A stretch of DNA of 64,000 nucleotides from NCBI RefSeq assembly GCF_001431705.1, contig NZ_LJWX01000001.1, positions 1 through 64,000 on the forward strand, read 5' to 3'. Of the stretch, positions 18,523 to 26,961 are shown piece by piece; position 1 is the first letter of the stretch; the number at the start of each line of letters is the position of its first letter. The notes beneath the pieces were generated by a model. It was not told the DNA's origin. It did no database searches and saw only the letters and a list, made by a program, of their open reading frames with translations. The translations under genes were made by a program, and so were the position numbers. This stretch comes from Ferrovum sp. JA12 (GTDB taxonomy: Bacteria > Pseudomonadota > Gammaproteobacteria > Burkholderiales > Ferrovaceae).

Positions 18523-18627
18523 ATGATACCTGATACAGATACCATGGCACTTTATGAGATAATTAGCATTGCTGGTTTAGCATTTCTTATTATCATTTTT
18601 GATACTGCGAAGTGGACAAAAAAATAA
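18523..18627 (+). CDS. 34-aa single-span membrane peptide
   Basis: A short open frame of 34 codons starts at an ATG preceded by GGAGAG eight bases upstream and ends just before a strong terminator. The product has a polar N-terminus (MIPDTDT), one hydrophobic segment (SIAGLAFLIIIFD) and a basic end (TAKWTKK), which fits a small inner-membrane peptide. It resembles in kind, not in sequence, oxidase accessory peptides such as CydX. The rest of 18317-18680 holds its leader and the terminator. Confidence 0.6.
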   Translation: MIPDTDTMALYEIISIAGLAFLIIIFDTAKWTKK

Positions 18628-18646
18628 TTGAGTTTCGAATTTATTG

Positions 18647-18675
18647 AAAGCCCTGAAAGATTTCAGGGCTTTTTT
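18647..18675 (+). terminator. Intrinsic terminator
   Basis: AAAGCCCTGAAA-GA-TTTCAGGGCTTT is a perfect 12-bp stem with a 2-nt centre followed by a T-run. It ends the 34-aa peptide gene on the plus strand, and the upstream A-rich side lets it also serve the convergent peroxiredoxin gene. Confidence 0.9.
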
Positions 18676-18680
18676 ATTGT

Positions 18681-19319
18681 TTATTTGTTCGGTTGCGGGG
18701 TGACTCTTAGGTAAGTTTTGACTTCTTTAAAGCCCTTAGGATACTTGCGTTGCAGTTCCTCAGGATCTTTAACGGATAAAGGAATAATGACATCATCCCC
18801 ATCCTTCCAATTACCCGGCGTTGCGACGGTATAACCATCGGTGAGTTGCAGCGCGTCAATGACACGTAAGATCTCATCAAAGTTTCTCCCTGTACTCAAG
18901 GGGTAGGTAATGATCAAACGTACAACTTTTTTAGGATCAATAATAAACAAGGAACGAACCGTCACCGTTTGGGACTGATTGGGATGAATCATATCAAACA
19001 GCTCTGATACGGATTTATCCTGGTCGGCGATAATAGGAAAACCCACCACGGTGTGTTGCGTTTCTTCAATATCTTTGATCCATTCAACGTGTTGCTCGGG
19101 AGAATCCACCGATAGCGCAATAGCCTTAACATGCCGCCGGTCAAACTCTGGCTTCAATTTGGCGGTTAACCCGAGTTCCGTGGTGCACACGGGGGTAAAA
19201 TCGGCAGGATGAGAAAACAATACCACCCATGAATCTCCGGCCCAATCATAAAAATTAAGCTTACCTATAGAGGATTCTTGCGTAAAATTTGGAGCCACGT
19301 CTCCTAACCTTAAAGTCAT
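18681..19319 (-). CDS. Peroxiredoxin (1-Cys / Prx6 type)
   Basis: This 212-aa thiol peroxidase has the peroxidatic Cys in HPADFTPVCTTELG near residue 47, and a C-terminal extension typical of the Prx6/AhpC-like long form (VATPGNWKDGDDVIIPLSVKDPEE). It would reduce hydrogen peroxide and organic hydroperoxides in the cytoplasm. AAGGAGAAAGAA precedes the ATG. It lies downstream of the Spy-like operon on the same strand, 87 bp away. Confidence 0.93.
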   Translation of the reverse strand: MTLRLGDVAPNFTQESSIGKLNFYDWAGDSWVVLFSHPADFTPVCTTELGLTAKLKPEFDRRHVKAIALSVDSPEQHVEWIKDIEETQHTVVGFPIIADQDKSVSELFDMIHPNQSQTVTVRSLFIIDPKKVVRLIITYPLSTGRNFDEILRVIDALQLTDGYTVATPGNWKDGDDVIIPLSVKDPEELQRKYPKGFKEVKTYLRVTPQPNK

Positions 19320-19405
19320 TTCTTTCTCCTTAAAAATCTATCCAACGTTAACCATATTTCATTCTAGAGCTTTTTATTGTTCTTGTCCCCCTCTTCCTAA
19401 AACCA

Positions 19406-19897
19406 TTATGGAGCAATGGGTCCAGGAGGAATAGGACTGACTCTTCGCCAAGGTTCAGGACACTGCGGAACCTCGGGATAATACCCTTTCAAGGGTGCGC
19501 AGAAATATTTAAACTGCGCATCACTCTGTGGCAGAGAGGGAACGACTGTCGTACCCTGAGGAGAAACGGTATTGGGAGGAGGGGTCACCACAGCGGTAGC
19601 AGGGGGGGCTTGATTCACCACGATCACTCTCTCCGATACCATTAAAGGATAAGGGTAAACGGGAGCGGAATAATAAAACCAGCGGGGCCCAATGACCCAC
19701 CACCAACCCACCAAACCGCCACGACTCCCCTCTATCCATCTTCCCCGTCGCCATACATGCAACTCACGAGGATAAAACAAATGCACATCCCGTTCATGAA
19801 ACTCAACAAAACGGCGCTCATGAAAGGGTCTCCCTTCGTCCGCAAAGGTCATTATGCTAGTAACAAATAGGACAGCAATAAGTATCAGTGTTTTCAT
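19406..19897 (-). CDS. Secreted protein with C-terminal YYPxVxQCP motif (copy 2)
   Basis: This 163-aa exported protein has a signal peptide (MKTLILIAVLFVTSIMTFA), an Arg/Trp/His-rich middle (FHERD...VWRRGRWIEGSRGG) and a Pro-rich C-terminus. The C-terminal FCAPLKGYYPEVPQCPEPW repeats the ending of the preceding gene product, so the two are distant paralogs. The ATG at 19897 overlaps the upstream stop (ATGA), which places the start; a longer frame upstream is an overlap artefact. Third gene of the Spy-like operon. Function unknown, probably periplasmic or envelope-bound. Confidence 0.7.
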   Translation of the reverse strand: MKTLILIAVLFVTSIMTFADEGRPFHERRFVEFHERDVHLFYPRELHVWRRGRWIEGSRGGLVGWWWVIGPRWFYYSAPVYPYPLMVSERVIVVNQAPPATAVVTPPPNTVSPQGTTVVPSLPQSDAQFKYFCAPLKGYYPEVPQCPEPWRRVSPIPPGPIAP

Positions 19898-20244
19898 CGT
19901 GGCGTACTCGGGACCGTTTGCCAGGCTTCGGGGCATTGAGAAACATAGGGATAATAAGCGCCTAAAGACGAACAAAAATACCATACCCCCCCAGGCGCTG
20001 AGGGTTGATATTGAAACACCTGGGGAGGCGCAGGTTGGGCATACACGGGTTGTGAATAGACCACGGTAGGAGGAGCGTAAATTATGGGTCTACCATAATA
20101 GGGGTAGGCCAGTTGTGAGCCCACTACCGTCCCTGCTAAAAAACCCAAACCCAGTCCCCAGCCTCTGTCAGCATGAGCCAGGGGTGCCACGTTAAGTGAA
20201 AAGAAACACACACACAACAGTATGGTTATTTTTTTCATCATCAT
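19894..20244 (-). CDS. Secreted Gly-zipper protein with YYPxVxQCP motif (copy 1)
   Basis: This 116-aa protein has a signal peptide cleaved near AHA-DRG, a glycine-zipper-like stretch (GLGLGFLAGTVVGSQ), a Tyr/Pro/Gln-rich linker and a C-terminal FCSSLGAYYPYVSQCPEAW motif with two cysteines. The same ending occurs in the next gene. It follows the Spy-like gene by seven bases and overlaps the next by ATGA, so all three should be co-translated. An outer-membrane or periplasmic stress role is inferred from the neighbours. Confidence 0.7.
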   Translation of the reverse strand: MMMKKITILLCVCFFSLNVAPLAHADRGWGLGLGFLAGTVVGSQLAYPYYGRPIIYAPPTVVYSQPVYAQPAPPQVFQYQPSAPGGVWYFCSSLGAYYPYVSQCPEAWQTVPSTPR

Positions 20245-20251
20245 CTCTTAC

Positions 20252-20803
20252 TTAATGATTAATCATGGGCACTTTCGAACCCATCATGGAATGAGTGTTG
20301 TCACCATGGCTATATCCACCCATGTAACTATGGGTAAAATAGTTAGCTTGCCAGTTTGACCAGTACAAATCAAAAATCACCTTCTGTTTACTATCTAAGA
20401 CAGAGTAAAAGGACATGGTTCTATCGGCAGCTTGTTTAACACGATTAACATGCTCTTGTAAGGCCTCTAAGCGATGATTTAAATAGGACTGATAGGCCTC
20501 TAGCCGTTCTGGAGTGGTGAGCATTAATTCATGTTTATGATGCATGGACGCCATCTTGTCTTGCATCATTTTATGCATGTCAGAAAAGTCTTTTTTGACC
20601 CCAGAGGACCATGTGCTCCAGGCTTGCTCTTGATCCGCACTTAATTGGATTTTATCGTGTAGGTCATTTAATCTCGACGCAATAAATTCCTGCTGATAAT
20701 TATCTGGCGGGCTATCCTTTTCAGTAGTTCCTTGCGCATAAACACTCGCGTTATTCCATAGCAAGACACAGGTGGTAATTAGCACAAATTTCCATGTTTT
20801 CAT
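20252..20803 (-). CDS. Spy/CpxP (LTXXQ) family periplasmic protein
   Basis: This 183-aa exported protein has a signal peptide (cleavage after VYA) and a helical Met/His-rich body. It carries two LTXXQ-like elements: LSADQEQAW and LDSKQKVIF. Spy and CpxP are periplasmic chaperone/adaptor proteins induced by envelope stress and metals. The C-terminal His/Met-rich tail could bind metal. It starts a three-gene operon and is divergent from a CpxRA-like two-component system, the expected regulator. Confidence 0.82.
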   Translation of the reverse strand: MKTWKFVLITTCVLLWNNASVYAQGTTEKDSPPDNYQQEFIASRLNDLHDKIQLSADQEQAWSTWSSGVKKDFSDMHKMMQDKMASMHHKHELMLTTPERLEAYQSYLNHRLEALQEHVNRVKQAADRTMSFYSVLDSKQKVIFDLYWSNWQANYFTHSYMGGYSHGDNTHSMMGSKVPMINH

Positions 20804-20977
20804 AACAACTCCTCATTGTTGAATTCTATTTATCATAGTGACGGGTTTAAACGTAAATGTGTTAATACAGTTTGAAAAATAATGTAAATTCAAATTTATT
20901 ATAAGTGAATAGTGTGACTATTTAATATAACTTATTTATCATGTCTTTATGATCATTCTTTACAGGTCTTCTCACCC

Positions 20978-21667
20978 ATGCAAAATGTCTTACTGATTGA
21001 CGATGATATTGAGCTTCTTGACATGTTGTCTGAGTATTTACGGCGTGAGGGGTTCAACCCGAGTCTGGCCGCCAGCGGTGAAGAAGGATTGGCCTTATTA
21101 AAAAACAACCACTACGCAATTATCATACTAGATATCATGATGTCTGGGATGGATGGGCTGGAAACCTTAAAAAAAATACGTGAGTTGTCATTGATTCCAA
21201 TACTGATGTTAACCGCTCGAGGAGATGACAGTGATCGCATTATTGGTCTTGAATTGGGCGCCGACGATTACGTTCCCAAACCCTGTACACCGAGGGAGTT
21301 AACCGCACGTATTAAAGCCATTTTAAGGCGTTCACATAATACCCAAAGTCCGCAAGAAAATAACCGTGTTATCACCATCAATGATTGCCAACTGTGGCCA
21401 GGCAAAAGGCAGGCATTTTGGTCAAATACCGAACTATTACTCACCAGTAGCGAATTTAATTTACTAGAAGTACTCATCAAAAATGCTGGTAAATTAGTCA
21501 CCAAAACCCAATTATCCGAAGAGGGTTTAGGGCACCCCCTGGCTCGCTTTGAAAGAAGTATCGATGTTCACATTAGCCGCATTAGAAACAAAATAGAACT
21601 GATCAACGCCTCTAAAAATCCCATCAAAACTGTCCATGGACAAGGTTATATCTTTATTATTGAGTAA
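20978..21667 (+). CDS. cpxR: OmpR-family response regulator (CpxR-like)
   Basis: This 229-aa regulator has a receiver domain with the acidic pocket DDD (8-10), phosphoacceptor D52 (IILDIMMSG), T79 and K101 (VPKPC). The C-terminal winged helix ends with SIDVHISRIRNKIE...VHGQGYIF. It is nine bases from the kinase gene and divergent from the Spy-like operon. CpxR is proposed from similarity in layout and context rather than from a visible DNA-binding signature. Confidence 0.88.
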   Translation: MQNVLLIDDDIELLDMLSEYLRREGFNPSLAASGEEGLALLKNNHYAIIILDIMMSGMDGLETLKKIRELSLIPILMLTARGDDSDRIIGLELGADDYVPKPCTPRELTARIKAILRRSHNTQSPQENNRVITINDCQLWPGKRQAFWSNTELLLTSSEFNLLEVLIKNAGKLVTKTQLSEEGLGHPLARFERSIDVHISRIRNKIELINASKNPIKTVHGQGYIFIIE

Positions 21668-21675
21668 GATGGGTT

Positions 21676-23016
21676 ATGTACAAACTGTTTTGGAAATTTT
21701 TTTTCGTTATATGGATTGCCCAATTAATCACCATTTGGGGCGCTGGAACGGCTATTTGGTATATCCGTCATCATGAACCGCTGTCAGAGACTAATCTAGA
21801 TCTCACCAATGGGGCCTCCTATTATCTCGACCCGGTTATCGATTCTTTAAAAAATCAAGGGGTCGTGGCGACACAGGACTACCTTAAGAAAAGATTCAGA
21901 CGAATTGTGTATGTGGTGGATACCACAAGTCATAAAGAGTTACTGGACAGAAAAATTCCTCTTGAGTTGTTAGAATCCTTGAATCAAAAAAGTTATGCCT
22001 CTTTAACCAATCATGCTGTTCAAGCATTAACGTTAGGCAACCATCACTATCTTCTGTTTGTTGCGGATATTCCATCGCCCTGGGGGAATAGGCCATTACT
22101 GCCGGTCTTTCCGTTAATTGGCGCCACCCTAGCTAGTTTGTTATTTGCTTTTTTGTTAGCCCGTCATTTGTCACGCCCAATCGAGCTATTAAAGGAAACG
22201 GTGTCACAGGTTGGTCTTGGCCATTTCGCTATTGAGCTTGCCCCTCAACTCACTAACCGCTCAGACAGTCTTGGTGAATTAGCGCACGATATTCAACATA
22301 TGGCCGTTCATTTGGGGCAGGTGATTGATAGTCAAACAAAACTATTGCATACCATTTCCCATGAATTAAGATCACCACTCACCCGGTTACAAATGGCCAC
22401 GGGGCTGCTTCGACAAAGCATCCCAACCAATAATGATGAAATGGACCGCATAGAGAGGGAATGCAAACGAATAGATGTATTAATTGGAGAATTACTGACC
22501 TTGTCACGACTGGATGAGGGGCTTAACCAACAGCAAAAAGAAATCATGACCCTTAACCCATTACTGGCTGAAATTATTGAAAACGCCACTTTTGAAGCGC
22601 ACACCTTAAAAAAAGAGATCGTCAATTTATCCAGGAGTGAGTTAATACCGCTCTTGGGTAATGCTAATCTCTTATATTACGCTATTGAAAACGTGGTGAG
22701 AAACGCCCTCAGACATGCCCGTCATAGGGTCACCATTGGCTTTAACAGAACAAATAATCAACGCGTTAAAATTTTTATTATTGATGATGGAGAAGGGGTT
22801 GAGGAATCCGAATTAAGTCAAATCACCCAACCTTTTTTTCGTGCGAGCAACACTCAACGAAACACGGCCATGCCAGGTTTTGGATTGGGGCTCGCGATTA
22901 CTCAAAAAACTTTTAAAGCCCATGAGGGAAACACCCTATTCACTAACCTACCCCATCAATCGGGATTTAGTGTTGAATTAATGCTTCCTATATTAAGCCA
23001 AGGGGAAGTTAAATAA
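21676..23016 (+). CDS. cpxA: Sensor histidine kinase (CpxA-like)
   Basis: This 446-aa inner-membrane kinase has a first transmembrane helix near 7-30, a periplasmic domain of about 105 residues and a second helix near 143-163. HAMP follows, then the H-box HTISHELRSPLTRL with H229, an N-box (NVVRNALRHA), a G1 box (IIDDGEGV) and a G2 box (GFGLGLAIT). It would sense envelope stress and phosphorylate the adjacent regulator. The last 24 bases overlap the convergent LysR gene. Confidence 0.9.
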   Translation: MYKLFWKFFFVIWIAQLITIWGAGTAIWYIRHHEPLSETNLDLTNGASYYLDPVIDSLKNQGVVATQDYLKKRFRRIVYVVDTTSHKELLDRKIPLELLESLNQKSYASLTNHAVQALTLGNHHYLLFVADIPSPWGNRPLLPVFPLIGATLASLLFAFLLARHLSRPIELLKETVSQVGLGHFAIELAPQLTNRSDSLGELAHDIQHMAVHLGQVIDSQTKLLHTISHELRSPLTRLQMATGLLRQSIPTNNDEMDRIERECKRIDVLIGELLTLSRLDEGLNQQQKEIMTLNPLLAEIIENATFEAHTLKKEIVNLSRSELIPLLGNANLLYYAIENVVRNALRHARHRVTIGFNRTNNQRVKIFIIDDGEGVEESELSQITQPFFRASNTQRNTAMPGFGLGLAITQKTFKAHEGNTLFTNLPHQSGFSVELMLPILSQGEVK

Positions 23017-23889
23017 CACCTCCTTAAAGCTTTTGCGCAGTGGGGTCTCATGTCGCCAAGTCAAGGTTATCCAATTCAACTCTCGTTCAATGAAGGGCTC
23101 CATACCGATCAATGTCTCAGGGATCACCACCAGCTCTTTGTGCATTACTTTTTCTTTAATCATAATTTCAGGTAGCAAGGCGAGACCAAGACCGGCACGG
23201 ACTAGCTCTAACACAGCAAGATTATTGGCCACTCGAATGATAGAGACAGGCTGTATGGCCAATTTAGTCAAGTACTCTTGGGTGACGCGAGCTGTCCCTG
23301 AACCCTCTTCCCTCATGATCCACTTAAGTGCCGACAAATTGGTCATAGTGTTGCCCTCTAGGAAATGTGGGGCTGCAACCAACACCAGTCTTTCTTTTCG
23401 CCAGTTAATGATCTGGATCTCAGGTTCGTTGGGAATAGGCCCCTCAATCACGCCAACATCTATTTCACCGTTTTTTAATAGCTTCGCAATGTGTTGTGAA
23501 TTACCGCTTAAGACAGAGATAGAGACTGCTGGATATCGACGTGAGAACTCTACTAAATAATGGGATAACCAGTGGGAGGCTATGGTTGTACTGGCACCGA
23601 TGGAAAGACTGCCCAGACGAGATTGAGAGCGTTGAGATAAGTCCTGAATAATGACTTTTTCAATATTAAAGATATTTTTACTCAATGTAAACAAGGCATT
23701 ACCAGCATCCGTTAGGATAACCGGCGAATGGGATCGATCCATGAGCTTCACCTCAAACAATGCCTCCAACTCTCTAATGGACTTTGAAATAGCCGGTTGA
23801 GAAATAAAGAGATTGTTAGCAGCCCTAGTAAAACTTCCTGCTTCAACCACCTCAACAAAGGCACGCAATGCTTGAAAGGGTAATCTCAT
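22993..23889 (-). CDS. LysR-type regulator (YeiE/CysB-like)
   Basis: This 298-aa regulator has an N-terminal helix-turn-helix (LRAFVEVVEAGSFTRAA, SQPAISKSIRELE) and a periplasmic-binding-like effector domain. It is divergent from the YeiH-type transporter gene with a 120-bp spacer, the same pairing as yeiE-yeiH in enterobacteria, where YeiE responds to sulfite/amino-acid cues. Control of the transporter is inferred from that arrangement. Confidence 0.85.
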   Translation of the reverse strand: MRLPFQALRAFVEVVEAGSFTRAANNLFISQPAISKSIRELEALFEVKLMDRSHSPVILTDAGNALFTLSKNIFNIEKVIIQDLSQRSQSRLGSLSIGASTTIASHWLSHYLVEFSRRYPAVSISVLSGNSQHIAKLLKNGEIDVGVIEGPIPNEPEIQIINWRKERLVLVAAPHFLEGNTMTNLSALKWIMREEGSGTARVTQEYLTKLAIQPVSIIRVANNLAVLELVRAGLGLALLPEIMIKEKVMHKELVVIPETLIGMEPFIERELNWITLTWRHETPLRKSFKEVLFNFPLA

Positions 23890-24009
23890 AACTTATAGTA
23901 ATGTTTAAATGAAATTAATGAATTTGAGTAATTATAAGTGAGGTTCCATAATATGTAAAAGGATTATTTCTCAACGGCATAGTGTTAGTTAAGGATATTA
24001 AAGACCACA

Positions 24010-25023
24010 ATGAATACCACTTCTTTTAAGGTACTAGGAATACTGTTCACCTTTACGGGTGCGTTGCTGGCCATGTTCATTGGGGCTACCCCCTATTTTG
24101 TCCATCACCATATCACCACTTTAACCATTGCGATTTTGCTTGGCATGGTATTGGGTAATGTGATCTCAGCCTCTTCTATTCATTCTGTGCATTGGGGCAT
24201 TGATTTCTCTAAAAGTCAGCTACTCAAAATAGGGATTATTCTCTATGGATTAAAAGTGACCTTTAGTGAAATTGCTGAGGTGGGGGTCTCGGGCATTCTT
24301 ACTGATATGATCATGATCATCTGTACCTTTAGCCTCGCCTACTGGGTGGGCAAAAAGTGGCTTAAGGAAGATCTGCAGACAGTGATTTTAATTGGAGCCG
24401 GTAGCTCCATTTGTGGCGCCGCAGCCATTTTAGCCACGGAACCCGTCATTAAAGCTCAGGCACATAAGGTCTCTATTGCTATCGCTACCGTGGTGGTTTT
24501 CGGTACTCTTTCCATGTTTGCTGAGCCACTCCTTTTCCAATTCAGTGGTATGTCACAACATCTTGCAGGGACTTACCTTGGCTCCACCATTCATGAAGTG
24601 GCGCAAGTTGTCGTAGCGGGACGCTCGATCAGTGAACATACCAGCCATTTGGCGGTAACCGAGAAAATGCTAAGGGTGATGATGCTGCCTTTTTTCCTGA
24701 TTATCATCTCAGTGGTGATGCGTAAAAAAATACCCCACACAGGACACGCTACACAGATTACGATTCCTTGGTTTGCCATCCTGTTTTTGTTACTCACGTT
24801 GATTCATAGTAGTGTTTCCCTACCCACAGAACTCATTCATGGGGGAATTTATATGGATGACTTCTTTTTAGCTGCCGCGATGTTTGCTCTGGGATTAAGA
24901 ACCCATCGCTCAGCCATCAGGCAGGCCGGGATAAAACCCGTTATTCTTGCCAGCATATTATTTGTTTTTTTAACTGCCGGAGGGTTAGTGGTGAATTTAC
25001 TGGTTGATCAGGTGATTAATTAA
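24010..25023 (+). CDS. yeiH: YeiH family (UPF0324) membrane protein
   Basis: This 337-aa protein has about ten membrane helices. It shows the UPF0324 hallmarks: LLGMVLGN near residue 46, SQLLKIGIILYGLKVTF, GAGSSICGAAAILA, GTYLGSTIHEVAQVV and a late MFALGLRTH. These proteins are thought to be transporters, with a sulfite or sulfonate-related role proposed for some. Divergent from its likely LysR regulator. The stop overlaps the convergent reductase gene by eight bases. Confidence 0.88.
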   Translation: MNTTSFKVLGILFTFTGALLAMFIGATPYFVHHHITTLTIAILLGMVLGNVISASSIHSVHWGIDFSKSQLLKIGIILYGLKVTFSEIAEVGVSGILTDMIMIICTFSLAYWVGKKWLKEDLQTVILIGAGSSICGAAAILATEPVIKAQAHKVSIAIATVVVFGTLSMFAEPLLFQFSGMSQHLAGTYLGSTIHEVAQVVVAGRSISEHTSHLAVTEKMLRVMMLPFFLIIISVVMRKKIPHTGHATQITIPWFAILFLLLTLIHSSVSLPTELIHGGIYMDDFFLAAAMFALGLRTHRSAIRQAGIKPVILASILFVFLTAGGLVVNLLVDQVIN

Positions 25024-25981
25024 CTTTACTGGGCAGAAAAGCGTCTGAGTATAAATTTTTCATGCTGACGCCCTTGAGAAAAAACTGCTTTTTGCCATAA
25101 GAAACCAACTCGGGATGGCCACAGAAATAGACTTTCCAATCCTGGGGTGAGGGGATGCGGGTCAGCGCGAAATGAATAAAGCTGCGATGTTTTTCTTCCT
25201 TAATCTGACTGTAATCAAACCAATCAACGGTTAAATTGTGATGAAGTTGCTGCAGGGCAGTTAATTCAGCCACTAAATATTTATCCTTTTCATGGGTGAT
25301 GCCATGCATTAAGTGAAGCGGTTGTTGATCCCCTTGACTGAGCGCTTTTTTTATCATGCCATAGATGGGGGCTAAACCCGAATTGCTGGCAACAAACAAG
25401 GTAGAGGCAGTATTGTGATCAGGATAGATGCAGGATCCCATCGCTTCGGAGATGCGCAATGTATCTCCCACCATAACCTCCTCGGCAATCCAATTAGATA
25501 CCTTGCCATTGGCAATGATCTGAATATGTAATTCGATGAAATCCTCTTGATCGGGATTTGAGGCAATCGAGTAACAACGACATTCCCTCTCTGTTTGATA
25601 GAGTCGTAAATACTGCCCAGCCAAATAATTCACTGTCTCCTTAGGCTCTAATACTAATTTTATGATTGAGCGATTGACTTTAACTTTATCAATGACTGTT
25701 ACCTCTATACATTGAGTATTCTCGTCCACTAAAGAAATCTTGAGATCCTGTTCAGGAAAACACTGGCAGGCTAGAAAATGTTTTGCCTGAATTTTATGAT
25801 CAGAGAGACCCGCTGTAGACTTCTGCGGCACCTCTCCTTCTATTAACTTCATTTCACAGGCCTGACACAAACCACTTTTACAGGAATGGGGGATGAATAC
25901 ACCTGCCTTGAGTAAACGATCCAGCACTGACTCATCCCCGCAAGGATAACTGTTGTTTTGAAAAGTGATCCTTGTTCCCAT
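25016..25981 (-). CDS. 2Fe-2S ferredoxin / FAD-NAD(P) reductase fusion
   Basis: This 321-aa electron-transfer protein has an N-terminal plant-type 2Fe-2S domain (C34-x4-C39-x2-C42 and a fourth Cys at 72 or 74) fused to a ferredoxin-reductase module (RLYQTERECRCYSIAS for FAD, then the LFVASNSGLAPIYGMIK nucleotide loop). It resembles oxygenase reductases. Its ATG overlaps the stop of the truncated haemoglobin gene (TAATG), so the two are made together. The pair could act like a split flavohaemoglobin, with this protein re-reducing the globin during NO detoxification. Confidence 0.88.
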   Translation of the reverse strand: MGTRITFQNNSYPCGDESVLDRLLKAGVFIPHSCKSGLCQACEMKLIEGEVPQKSTAGLSDHKIQAKHFLACQCFPEQDLKISLVDENTQCIEVTVIDKVKVNRSIIKLVLEPKETVNYLAGQYLRLYQTERECRCYSIASNPDQEDFIELHIQIIANGKVSNWIAEEVMVGDTLRISEAMGSCIYPDHNTASTLFVASNSGLAPIYGMIKKALSQGDQQPLHLMHGITHEKDKYLVAELTALQQLHHNLTVDWFDYSQIKEEKHRSFIHFALTRIPSPQDWKVYFCGHPELVSYGKKQFFLKGVSMKNLYSDAFLPSKVN

Positions 25982-26343
25982 TACTTTCCTAACACATCAT
26001 GTCTAGTGCTCTCGGCAATAGCTGCTGCTTGGGCAATCAAATGATCTGGCACATTTAACTCTTTTAAGGTAGCGCCAATATGCTCCATCACCGCATCAAA
26101 GTGACTATCGTTTAATCCCATTTTGACTAATCTTGCATGACCCTGTCGCATATCTTCACCGGTATAATGATGGGGTCCACCAAAGGCCATGGTTAAAAAA
26201 GCTTTTTGTTTCTGCGCCTGTTTTTCCATGTCCACATCATCAAAAAAACGGTTAATTCTTTCATCTTGTAATACTTTTCTGTAAAAGATATCCACCGCAA
26301 CAGAGACTGCTGCATCGCCACCGATTTCTGAATATAAGCTCAT
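25981..26343 (-). CDS. Group I-like truncated haemoglobin
   Basis: This 120-aa globin has the two-over-two pattern, beginning SLYSEIGGDAAVSVAVDIFYRKV and containing FGGPHHYTGEDMRQGHARLV, where the proximal haem His lies. Such proteins bind O2 and NO, and many dioxygenate NO to nitrate when supplied with electrons. It is the first gene of an operon with a ferredoxin-type reductase and is preceded by an NsrR-type operator overlapping its -10 element. Together these point to NO defence. Confidence 0.92.
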   Translation of the reverse strand: MSLYSEIGGDAAVSVAVDIFYRKVLQDERINRFFDDVDMEKQAQKQKAFLTMAFGGPHHYTGEDMRQGHARLVKMGLNDSHFDAVMEHIGATLKELNVPDHLIAQAAAIAESTRHDVLGK

Positions 26344-26385
26344 TGTTTTCTCCCTTGTTGAAATAATGAATACACTGCCTTAAAA

Positions 26386-26408
26386 AAGATGTATTATAGA
26401 TACATCTT
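26386..26408. promoter_or_regulatory. NsrR-type operator between globin operon and nsrR
   Basis: AAGATGTAT-N5-ATACATCTT is a 23-bp inverted repeat with perfect 9-bp arms, matching the published NsrR motif (AAGATGyATTT and its complement). A TATAAT for the globin operon lies inside it on the minus strand (26393-26398), so NsrR binding would block transcription until NO damages its iron-sulfur cluster. Confidence 0.85.
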
Positions 26409-26501
26409 AAATTTGAAAACGCTACTTGTCAATATTTTTCAGAACTGGTCATTAAAATTAGATAAAATATATTTTGATGAACTCTATTTACCTAAACGAC
26501 A

Positions 26502-26954
26502 ATGAAACTCACTTCTTATACTGATTACTCTTTGAGAGTTCTTCTCTATGTCGCTCACCAGAAGGAGAAATCTGTAACCATTAATGAGTTAACGGACTTT
26601 TATCAAATTTCTCGTAACCACCTCGTGAAAGTCGTTCATCAATTAAGTCTTAACGGTTTTATTAAAACCACTCGTGGCAGAACGGGGGGCATTACCCTTG
26701 GACGGGAGAGTTGTCACATTAGTATTGGTGAAGTCATCCGACTCACAGAACCGGACATGAATTTACTGGATTGTTTTGATCAGGAAACAGATCATTGTAA
26801 AATTTCTTCAGTGTGCAAACTAAAGGGCGTGCTGAAAAAGGCGCAGTATCGTTTTCTGCAGGAACTAGATCAGTGTTTTCTCTCAGATTTAATGATTTCA
26901 GAACATCAGTTCATGAACCCAGAGACTCTGATTCCTTTTCAGCAACACAAATAG
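26502..26954 (+). CDS. nsrR: Rrf2-family nitric oxide-sensing repressor (NsrR-like)
   Basis: This 150-aa regulator has a winged helix at the N-terminus (MKLTSYTDYSLRVLLYVA, ISRNHLVKVVHQL). The three iron-sulfur ligands of NsrR/IscR-type proteins are C91, C99 and C105, spaced as in NsrR (LDCF...HCKISSVCKLKGVL). It is divergent from the truncated haemoglobin operon, which carries a matching operator. The next gene, encoding an HPP membrane protein, starts eight bases after its stop. Confidence 0.92.
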   Translation: MKLTSYTDYSLRVLLYVAHQKEKSVTINELTDFYQISRNHLVKVVHQLSLNGFIKTTRGRTGGITLGRESCHISIGEVIRLTEPDMNLLDCFDQETDHCKISSVCKLKGVLKKAQYRFLQELDQCFLSDLMISEHQFMNPETLIPFQQHK

Positions 26955-26961
26955 GTTGATC

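Noticed and set aside
18362-18550. 62-codon minus-strand frame
   Set aside because: It overlaps the better supported 34-aa plus-strand gene and has no recognisable features.
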